Origin: Collinsella sp.
GTDB taxonomy: Bacteria > Actinomycetota > Coriobacteriia > Coriobacteriales > Coriobacteriaceae
Length of the DNA stretch: 43,071 nucleotides
NCBI GenBank assembly: GCA_029264355.1
Contig: JARIBW010000047.1
Location: 1-43,071 of the forward strand
Reading direction: 5' to 3'
The number at the start of each line of letters is the position of its first letter. The stretch's first letter is position 1. Position numbers and translations under genes: made by a program. Below, piece after piece: positions 17,332-23,535 of this stretch. The notes below the pieces were generated by a model. It was not told the origin of the DNA, did no database searches, and was given only the letters and a program-made list of their open reading frames with translations.

Positions 17332-17360
17332 CAGCGCTGGCGCGCCATGCACCAGCGCTG
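17332..17360 (-). terminator. Intra-operon hairpin after gatC
   Basis: A perfect 9-bp inverted repeat (17332-17340 with 17352-17360, loop of 11) lies between gatC and the membrane-protein gene. On the minus strand it is followed by GTCTGTTTTGG, a modest U-run. It may act as an attenuator or processing site lowering expression of the downstream membrane-protein, aldolase and IIA genes relative to the IIB and IIC genes. Confidence 0.45.
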
Positions 17361-17408
17361 GGCATAACTACAATCTACAAACACGACAGCACGCTGCAAC
17401 GTGAGGCA

Positions 17409-18812
17409 TTACGCCTCGGTCTCGCGCATGCCCTCGGCCTCGCGGAGGATACGGCCACGATTCCACAGGGCAAGACCGATGGAAACAGCGGCAACGATAC
17501 CGGTTCCCACATAGCCGAGCCAGCCGTGAAGTCGCGTGATAATCCAAGTCAGAGGATTGGCTCCGTCGCATATGGAAGAAATCATGGTGTCCGCAGCGCC
17601 GGTTGCCGCCGCAATATCGAAGCCCACATTGTTGGCGGCGGTGGTGATGAGCGGGGCAAGATCGGTGGCGATGTAGAGCCCAACCGCCAAAACGATGATG
17701 CCGATGACAATGCCACGGAACCCGTTGTTGTTCACAATGGGGGTGATGAGCACGAACATCCAAGGAACGACAGCGAGGTCGGCAAAGGGCAGAACCTTAT
17801 TGCCGGGAAGCGTTACGGCCATGAGAATCATCAGAGGTACGAGGATGTAGGCAATGGTCAGGGTCGTGGGATGGCCGACACCCACAGCCGAGTCGAGGCC
17901 GATATAAATCTTTCCGCGATTCTTAAAGCGCTTTTGAACGAATTCGGACGCGGAGTCACTGATTGGAATCAGACCCTCCATCAACAATGCGGCCATCTTG
18001 GGAATGAGGACCAGGACAGCCCCGAGGGAGACCCCCGTCCCAGTAATGCTCACAATCGATGCCTGAATATCGGTTGGGTTCCAATAGGCAAGGGTGCCGA
18101 TGACGAAGCCGATCACAGTGCCGATGATCATTGGCTCCCCGAAGATGCCGAATTTACGCTGGAGATCGTCAACATTCACGTCAATGTCTCGGACGCCGGG
18201 GATATGGTCGATAACCCAATTGAAGAACATGGCAATGGGCGCGTACGCGGTGGTGAAACCGTGGGGCAAGGAAACCCCAGGCATACCCAAGGACTTCTCC
18301 ACCTGAGGGGCGGTATAGTCACCAAGAACCATGATGATGACCATGTTGAGGATGGCGGCAACGATGCCGAGGACCAGGTTATCCGTCACGATCGCGACAA
18401 GCGCGCCGGTAAATGCGAAGTGCCAGTAGTCCCAAATGTCCACATCGACCGTCTGAGTGGTGTTCGTGAGCAACATGACAATGTTCACGATGAGGCCAAG
18501 CGGAATAATAATGGTGCCCACGACCGACCCCATGGCGATCGCCGCGGCGGCCGGCCAACCAACGTCAATCACGGAGAGGCTGAATCCAAATCGCTCGATC
18601 ATCTGCTGGACTGCCGGCGCCAGCGTGGTTCCCAGCAGACTGTTGATAACGAGGTTCAAACCGATGAACCCGATACCGACCGTAAGGCCGGCGCGTAGGC
18701 TCTTGCCGAAGCCAGCTCCGAGGGCACACCCTAAAATTGTAATGACAATCGGCATGACGACAGACACGCCGAGGGAATTGATGAAGGAAAAGAATCCTAA
18801 AATCGCGTCCAT
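17409..18812 (-). CDS. gatC: PTS EIIC, galactitol type
   Basis: 467-residue polytopic permease that binds and transports the sugar while EIIB phosphorylates it. It matches the galactitol IIC pattern I know: VMPIVITILGC at the start, FKAGL/GIGFIGLNLVI-like helix, VDVGWPAAAAIAMGS, NVDIWDYWHFAFTGAL, PHGFTTAYAPIAM, DDLQRKFGIFGEP, GHPTTLTIAYILVPLMILMAVTLPGNKVLPFADLA, and PLTW near the end. The start at 18812 has GGGAGG upstream; the open frame continues to 18896 but that extension is not hydrophobic and lacks a better site. A GTGACT/AGTCAC hairpin (18831-18848) precedes the RBS. Substrate is galactitol-like by family, but the operon lacks galactitol-1-phosphate dehydrogenase. Confidence 0.9.
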   Translation of the reverse strand: MDAILGFFSFINSLGVSVVMPIVITILGCALGAGFGKSLRAGLTVGIGFIGLNLVINSLLGTTLAPAVQQMIERFGFSLSVIDVGWPAAAAIAMGSVVGTIIIPLGLIVNIVMLLTNTTQTVDVDIWDYWHFAFTGALVAIVTDNLVLGIVAAILNMVIIMVLGDYTAPQVEKSLGMPGVSLPHGFTTAYAPIAMFFNWVIDHIPGVRDIDVNVDDLQRKFGIFGEPMIIGTVIGFVIGTLAYWNPTDIQASIVSITGTGVSLGAVLVLIPKMAALLMEGLIPISDSASEFVQKRFKNRGKIYIGLDSAVGVGHPTTLTIAYILVPLMILMAVTLPGNKVLPFADLAVVPWMFVLITPIVNNNGFRGIVIGIIVLAVGLYIATDLAPLITTAANNVGFDIAAATGAADTMISSICDGANPLTWIITRLHGWLGYVGTGIVAAVSIGLALWNRGRILREAEGMRETEA

Positions 18813-18909
18813 AAATCCGTCCTCCCTTATGTGACTACCTCGAGTCACCTCACTGAGAGACCATGTGTCAATGGGCCGAGTTCGCTCCGACCCCATGAGC
18901 TCGAAAAGA

Positions 18910-19194
18910 CTATTCCGCCATCAGCCTGAGAATCTCCGCCTCAGCCGCCTCGGTGCCAACACCCGTCAGATACGGTATTCCGTTCACGTAGGGGCACTGA
19001 AGGCCTGCCGGGGCCATTGTGGTCGCCACAAGGAAATCGAAGTTCGCCGACTTCGAAGGAGCCTCAGAAACCTTGCACTGCGTGATTTCGTATTTTCCGG
19101 AATACCCCTTGTCATCGAGCATTTTCGCCACCTTCTGGTGAACCGCCGTTGAGGTGCAGATGCCCGAACCACATGCCAGTAGAATCTTTTTCAT
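18910..19194 (-). CDS. gatB: PTS EIIB, galactitol type
   Basis: 94-residue phosphotransfer protein. The N-terminal KKILLACGSGICTSTAV segment is the IIB P-loop with the phosphorylated Cys8, followed by an alpha/beta fold and the GVGTEAAEAEIL end typical of GatB. It accepts phosphate from the EIIA at 14636-15112 and gives it to the sugar bound in GatC. The start has AAAGGA upstream. It lies 97 bases upstream of gatC and 18 bases after yjbQ in the transcript. Confidence 0.9.
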   Translation of the reverse strand: MKKILLACGSGICTSTAVHQKVAKMLDDKGYSGKYEITQCKVSEAPSKSANFDFLVATTMAPAGLQCPYVNGIPYLTGVGTEAAEAEILRLMAE

Positions 19195-19212
19195 GGTTAA
19201 TCCTTTCCGAAG

Positions 19213-19734
19213 CTATTCCCCGATGACGATGACCTTGACCTTACGGGCTCGCTCGCGCGTACGGTCGAAATCGACGAAGTAGATGCTGGCCAATCCGTTC
19301 ATATCGAGCTCCCCATCTGCAACTTCGAACGTCTGGTTGCTTCCGATAAGCGTGGAACGCAGATGTGCATCCCCGTTCCAGAGCATAGTTCGATCGAGGT
19401 TAGGGAGCCAAGATTCCGGATTGGGCCAAGACTCGACCTCTTCGAAATGACGCAAGCCGGGATAGCGATACGTGCCCCAATCGTTCTGCTCGGGAAAGAT
19501 CCGATTCAGCCCATCGTTGAGGTCCGCCTGAAGAAACGTCTCCCCCGCAGGTGTGCGGTCATGATCGAATTCCTCGGAAAATACGGCGCACGTCGTATGG
19601 CAGGAGAGCACGCATACAACCCCCTCCTTGATGCCAGATGATGCGACGATATCCGCGACATCCTGGGTAACGTCTACGTACGTCGGCTTTCCCGCCAGCG
19701 TATCTACCTTGATAAGACCCTTGTGCACAGCCAT
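19213..19734 (-). CDS. YjbQ family protein (UPF0047)
   Basis: 173-residue protein of the YjbQ/UPF0047 family. It shows the VVCVLSCHTTCAVFSEEFD segment, ADLNDGLNRIFPE, WNGDAHLRSTLIGSNQ (the H-x6-GxS region) and the C-terminal IYFVDFDRTRERARKVKVIVIGE. It is longer than the 130-140 residues usual for the family, with an insertion near WGTYRYPGLRHFEEVESWPNPESW. Some members have weak thiamine-phosphate-synthase activity, but the true role is unknown. The start lies 2 bases past the stop of the TPI-like gene, with GGGGAGG inside that gene, so translation is coupled. Its tight placement in a PTS operon suggests a role in sugar-phosphate metabolism. Confidence 0.85.
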   Translation of the reverse strand: MAVHKGLIKVDTLAGKPTYVDVTQDVADIVASSGIKEGVVCVLSCHTTCAVFSEEFDHDRTPAGETFLQADLNDGLNRIFPEQNDWGTYRYPGLRHFEEVESWPNPESWLPNLDRTMLWNGDAHLRSTLIGSNQTFEVADGELDMNGLASIYFVDFDRTRERARKVKVIVIGE

Positions 19735-19736
19735 GT

Positions 19737-20441
19737 CTAAGCCTCCCCATGGAAATCGGTGCGAGCGCGATCAAGCGCCGCGAACATTTCGTCGAGTGTC
19801 TCAAACGGGTCGTCCGCCGCGACGATTCCAGAAGTGCCGCCCGTGGCATCTGCGCCATATTTGATGGCGTCGTACACGTTCTGGGCAGTAGATATACCAG
19901 CCGCCTGAAGAACTTTGGTACGAGGGGAAACGGCTTTCACGGCCTCAGTCGAAGATCGCATGTACTCCTCGCCGGCTACCTTACCGGTTCCGATCAGGCT
20001 GGTGAGCTCGCACACCATGACATCCGGCTCGAGTGCGGCGATCCACTCACCCTCCTCCACCGAATCGGCGCAGACAACCGTAAGAATCCCAACCTCATTC
20101 GCACGAGATATTGTGCTTGCTAACTCATGAGCGGTGCACGGATGCTCCGCATGATTGAGGAAGGTCGCCTTGACCCCAGCGGCCGCGAGGGCCTCGGGAA
20201 GCACATGCCCCATCCCGCGCCCCGGAACCAGGCTCTCCATATGTTGCGCGCAGGGCGTGAGATGCGGACATTCGTCGATGATTCTCGGCAAATCAATCAG
20301 CTGAGCGGTAAACAAAACGTCGAGATCGTATTTCTCCGCAAGATCATCGGCCTTGTGGGCCAAAGCGAGAATCTCATCACCATATAGGTACGATTTTGGG
20401 TTCACCACGAAGAACGGAGTCCTGAGCTTTGCCTTCTCCAT
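19737..20441 (-). CDS. Triose-phosphate isomerase-like protein
   Basis: 234-residue TIM-barrel protein, shorter than the usual ~250 and closer to archaeal-type TPI. Recognisable sites: NPKSYLYG (the Asn-x-Lys substrate Lys), FLNHAEHP (the catalytic His region), VMVCELTSLIGTG (the catalytic Glu and IGTG) and GGTSGIVAADDP (phosphate binding). It probably interconverts dihydroxyacetone phosphate and glyceraldehyde-3-phosphate, or a related keto/aldose phosphate such as erythrulose or tetrose phosphates as in polyol pathways. The start at 20441 has AAGGAAAG upstream; the frame is open to 20615 but this extension crosses the operator region. It is the first gene of the operon and is coupled to yjbQ. 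Confidence 0.85.
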   Translation of the reverse strand: MEKAKLRTPFFVVNPKSYLYGDEILALAHKADDLAEKYDLDVLFTAQLIDLPRIIDECPHLTPCAQHMESLVPGRGMGHVLPEALAAAGVKATFLNHAEHPCTAHELASTISRANEVGILTVVCADSVEEGEWIAALEPDVMVCELTSLIGTGKVAGEEYMRSSTEAVKAVSPRTKVLQAAGISTAQNVYDAIKYGADATGGTSGIVAADDPFETLDEMFAALDRARTDFHGEA

Positions 20442-20531
20442 CCTTTTCTTTCCTTCCTGCCTCTTAAATCTTGAAAGAAAAGCGCGCGCGATAGCGAGGG
20501 CACAGAGGTGGAACCATCCCGTCCCCGCCAT

Positions 20532-20583
20532 AGTTGTCCACTCATTTGTGAACAATAAGTTATATATCTTAATGTGGACAACT
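20532..20583 (-). promoter_or_regulatory. Operon promoter with three TTGTCCAC-type half-sites
   Basis: AGTTGTCCAC (20532-20541) and its exact reverse complement GTGGACAACT (20574-20583) flank a very AT-rich core. A second arm GTGAACAA (20548-20555) pairs with TTGTCCAC (20534-20541) across six bases, giving a 22-bp imperfect palindrome. On the minus strand TTGTCC followed after 18 bases by TATTGT is a possible promoter for the PTS operon, overlapped by the sites. The GntR regulator encoded upstream is the obvious candidate binder. The same 9-mers (TTGTCCACT, TTGTTCACA, TTGTCCACA on appropriate strands) also resemble actinobacterial DnaA boxes. Confidence 0.55.
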
Positions 20584-20701
20584 TGAGAAGGCCCCTTTAG
20601 GGGGTCGGATCGCAAACGGTCGCGTTTTCCCGGCGGACGGCGTAAAGCCTACGAGGATGTGAAGTCGACTGAAGAAAGACCTAGGAGCGGCGGAGACGCG
20701 C

Positions 20702-21556
20702 TTACGCTGGCTGAACCGCGGTGCCTTCGACAGTCTGGCCAGGGTTGAACCAGGTGTCTGTCCACTCTATCACGGCACCGTCCTCAAGGCTGATGTGCTG
20801 CTCGAGCAGAAGAAGGGCAGCCGCCTCCCCGCACTCGAGCAAAGAGGCATACTCGCGGCCCGCCGTACGGGCGCTGTATCGCATATGCGAGGTCGTGATT
20901 TTACGACCTGAACATTTTTGAACGGCGTTGAATAGGGATTCCGAGGTGTAATCGATATCGAACAGGCCGGGACACTCTCCCAAGTTGAGCCAACTTTCCT
21001 GGCACATGATGGGACTTCCCTCGACCGTTCGGACGCGGCGCATGAACATCACCAGCTCGCCCGGAGACACGCCCAACTCGCCGGCAACGGACGCCGACGC
21101 TTCCTCCACGCGCTTCTCGATGACACGAGTCTCGAAGACCTTACCCTGTGCCCGCAGAGAATCCGCGAAAGACAGGGGACGAACACCAGCCGGGTGAGAT
21201 ATCCCCGGCTCAGCGACGAATGTGCCGCTACCCCGGACCTGCACGAGCAGCCCTTCATCTACAAGCATTTTAAGGGCCTTCCGTACTGTTCCGCGAGCAA
21301 TTCCGAACCTCCCCATGAGAGAGAACTCGGATGGGATGCGACTCTGCGGCGGCCACTCATGAGAATAGATTTTTTCACGCAAAATATCAGCCAGCTGCAG
21401 ATATAGCGGCGCACCAGGCAGAAGCTCGCTATCGCCGGAAGCCGAATCTGCCTTTCCAACATGACTCAAGTTGTCTATCTTGTTTTGCCGTTCCCGCACG
21501 ATTAACCAGCTTCCATCAGGCTTTTGATCATCATCTAGACAACTGTTATACAGCAT
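20702..21556 (-). CDS. GntR/HutC-family transcriptional regulator with UTRA domain
   Basis: 284-residue repressor. A winged helix-turn-helix spans about residues 55-120 (PLYLQLADILREKI, then RIPSEFSLMGRFGIARGTVRKALKMLVDEGLLVQVRGSGTFV). It is followed by a UTRA ligand-binding domain to the C-terminus, of the type that binds sugar phosphates or amino-sugar effectors. The ~50-residue N-terminal extension before the HTH is unusual. I chose the ATG at 21556, with GGGAGGAAT immediately upstream; the frame is open to 21679. It is the gene directly upstream of the PTS operon in the same direction, separated by 260 bases containing paired operators, so it very likely controls the operon and perhaps itself via a site at 21662. 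Confidence 0.9.
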   Translation of the reverse strand: MLYNSCLDDDQKPDGSWLIVRERQNKIDNLSHVGKADSASGDSELLPGAPLYLQLADILREKIYSHEWPPQSRIPSEFSLMGRFGIARGTVRKALKMLVDEGLLVQVRGSGTFVAEPGISHPAGVRPLSFADSLRAQGKVFETRVIEKRVEEASASVAGELGVSPGELVMFMRRVRTVEGSPIMCQESWLNLGECPGLFDIDYTSESLFNAVQKCSGRKITTSHMRYSARTAGREYASLLECGEAAALLLLEQHISLEDGAVIEWTDTWFNPGQTVEGTAVQPA

Positions 21557-21646
21557 ATTCCTCCCTGGAAGAAACCACCCCGGATGGCCGCGGAAAACAC
21601 ATGGACCCGACGGCCCCAAACGAATCGGGCACGCGGCGAGCGGCAA

Positions 21647-21673
21647 TTGTTGCTCAACAAATTGTCCGGACAA
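21647..21673. promoter_or_regulatory. Palindromes upstream of gntR: TTGTTG-CT-CAACAA and TTGTCCGGACAA
   Basis: TTGTTGCTCAACAA (21647-21660) and the perfect 12-bp palindrome TTGTCCGGACAA (21662-21673) lie in the divergent region between gntR and the coiled-coil gene at 21715. They share the TTGTCC/GGACAA arms with the PTS-operon sites, which fits autoregulation by the GntR protein. Binding is inferred. Confidence 0.5.
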
Positions 21674-21714
21674 GCGCATATGGTGGAGACGGCAAACTTA
21701 TGACGGGAGGAAAC

Positions 21715-22509
21715 ATGGAGAACCCGGTCGCGGCATCGGCACGCCCCGCCGCCGACATGACCGCCGGCGAGGCGCGAGCGGCGGTGAGCGCCCTGAAGGA
21801 TGCCCTCGCCCGCGCCGAACGCAGGCATCGGGAATGCTGGGATGAAACGGAGCGTCTCTGCGATCTGTGCGTGCAGCTGTGCGACCTCAAACGGGAAGAC
21901 CGCGCACGTCTGATCGCCGGCTGCGAGCCGATCAGCCGCGCCGATCACCTCAAAGGCGACCTGACCCAGGCGGACCTGCAAGCGGCGTTCTTCGACCTGT
22001 ACTCGGCAGAACTCGAGATGGACAAGGCGCGCGCGGAATTGCTCAGCCTGCTCGGGAACCTGCCGGAAAGCCTTGTGCAAGAGATCGGCGAGCAGGCGCC
22101 CGCACAAAAGGATTTCGACGACCTGCCAAATGCCTGGGGCATCGCCGCCATCGAGAACCACCTGCGCGGAAGAGGCGCGACCGACGAGCCGGATCCGGTC
22201 GACCAGCTCAATTACCGCAGGTGGCTCGTCGAACTCTCCCAAGGCGCACTCGACTATTCCAGCTACCTCGAACATGAGATGAGCCGCCATCGAGCCGAGC
22301 TCGACGCGCTCGAGCGTGCGGCCAAGACCGACGACTTCTTCGAGGGGGACGAACTCGAGCAGATCGCCCAGGCGGCGGCACTGCAACAAGCGCGCATCGT
22401 CGCATGCCGAGAACAGCTCGACAAACTCGCCTCCTCCGCAGGCGCGCTCGGCAAGCGCATGGAGGCGTGCGAGAGGGAGCTGCAACGTTTTCTCGGCGGG
22501 GAGGGATAG
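21715..22509 (+). CDS. Hypothetical alpha-helical/coiled-coil protein
   Basis: 264-residue protein I do not recognise. It is nearly all predicted helix, rich in Ala, Glu, Arg and Leu, with heptad-like stretches at about residues 18-55, 85-115 and 185-260, and no signal peptide or membrane segment. Three Cys near residues 41-50 (CLDLCVQLC-like spacing) are notable. The start at 21715 has GGGAGG 4 bases upstream; the frame extends upstream to 21331 but that part overlaps gntR antisense. It is alone on the plus strand, diverging from gntR and converging on the FHA gene, so it belongs to neither operon. Codon use matches the GC-rich region to its right. Confidence 0.7.
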   Translation: MENPVAASARPAADMTAGEARAAVSALKDALARAERRHRECWDETERLCDLCVQLCDLKREDRARLIAGCEPISRADHLKGDLTQADLQAAFFDLYSAELEMDKARAELLSLLGNLPESLVQEIGEQAPAQKDFDDLPNAWGIAAIENHLRGRGATDEPDPVDQLNYRRWLVELSQGALDYSSYLEHEMSRHRAELDALERAAKTDDFFEGDELEQIAQAAALQQARIVACREQLDKLASSAGALGKRMEACERELQRFLGGEG

Positions 22510-22527
22510 GGGCGACCCTCGGCCGTC

Positions 22528-22554
22528 CCGCCCCCCGCCGAGCACGGGGGGCGG
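22528..22554. terminator. GC-rich bidirectional terminator hairpin
   Basis: CCGCCCCCCG (22528-22537) pairs perfectly with CGGGGGGCGG (22545-22554) around a 7-base loop, in the 51-base gap between two convergent genes. It probably ends both transcripts, although no U-tract follows. Confidence 0.6.
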
Positions 22555-22560
22555 CACGCC

Positions 22561-23535
22561 TCAGCGCGCCATCTCGGCCGCACCCTCCACCAGAACGAAC
22601 GTCGTGCGCGAGCCCAAGCGGACCTCATCGCCGGGGTGCACCTCCACGGCCTCGCCCTTTGCGATATGCACCGGGGTCGAGCCGTCGCCATCGACCACCA
22701 CGGTTCCGTTGCTAGATCCAAGATCGCTCAGCATCCACCGTCCCATGCCGGCGTCGGAGGCCTCGTACCACACGCGCGCATGATGGGCCGAAACATCTCC
22801 GGCCACGTCGGTGATGTCCTCTGCGCCCGTGGACAATGCGCCGATCTCGGCTCCAGTCGAACCGGACGAGACCCAATACGGCTCGCTGGCGATGACCCCA
22901 TCCACGATGCGCACAAAACCGAGGACGCGCGGCAGCACGAGGTCGACCTGAGCCTTCTTGGGGTCGAGGGAGACCGGGCAGGATGTGGGCGTGCCGAGCC
23001 TTCCGCCCATCAGGCAGCGGATGTACTCGGTGGTGTAATCGACCGCACGACCGACGTTGGCCGAACATCCAGCCGCCACGAGCAGGACCATGGCCGCCTC
23101 GGCGCGCTCTCCCACCGTGTAGCCTTCGCCATCGCGCACGCGGGCCAGGGCGTTGCGGTATAGGCGCACATCGTCGTGGCTCGCCTCCAGCGCGCGCACC
23201 ATGGCCTCGCCGGGTTCGCCGCACACCATGTCGAGGATCTCCGCACAGGTTCGCGAGCCCGAACGGCCGGTGCGCAGGCGGTCCATCACACGCTGCGCCG
23301 CAACGCCGTAATCGCGGAACAGCCGCTCCTGGGACGCATCGGCCGGGGCGTGCACCACAAAGCGCGACACCCAGCTTCGATCGGACGAGCGGCTCTGCGG
23401 GCTGCGTCCATCGGCAAGCGGTCGCTCGGACAGGATCATCGAGGCCAATTCCTTGTGGCTGATCCCCCCGAATCGTTTGAGTATGTCGAACAGGGCCCCA
23501 CAGGGCGTCTGCTCATTCGCGCGCTTCAGCGGCAT
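22561..23535 (-). CDS. FHA-domain protein
   Basis: 324-residue protein. The N-terminal two thirds form a helical/unknown region with several conserved-looking Cys and a SHKELASMILSERPL start. The C-terminal ~100 residues are a forkhead-associated (phosphothreonine-binding) domain, with DVSAHHARVWYE, LSDLGSSNGTVVVDG and a following AVEVHPGDEVRLGSRTTFVLV. The start at 23535 has GGAGG at 6 bases and overlaps the end of the kinase gene by 23 bases; the open frame to 23961 is antisense-like extension within the kinase. It is the last gene of the kinase module and probably reads the phosphorylation state set by the adjacent kinase. The FHA domain lacks an obvious GR start motif, so phosphopeptide affinity is less sure. 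Confidence 0.82.
   Translation of the reverse strand: MPLKRANEQTPCGALFDILKRFGGISHKELASMILSERPLADGRSPQSRSSDRSWVSRFVVHAPADASQERLFRDYGVAAQRVMDRLRTGRSGSRTCAEILDMVCGEPGEAMVRALEASHDDVRLYRNALARVRDGEGYTVGERAEAAMVLLVAAGCSANVGRAVDYTTEYIRCLMGGRLGTPTSCPVSLDPKKAQVDLVLPRVLGFVRIVDGVIASEPYWVSSGSTGAEIGALSTGAEDITDVAGDVSAHHARVWYEASDAGMGRWMLSDLGSSNGTVVVDGDGSTPVHIAKGEAVEVHPGDEVRLGSRTTFVLVEGAAEMAR

Noticed and set aside
20442-20615. N-terminal extension of the TPI-like protein
   Set aside because: It would cross the operator/promoter palindromes and lacks TIM-barrel similarity; the ATG at 20441 has a fitting ribosome site.
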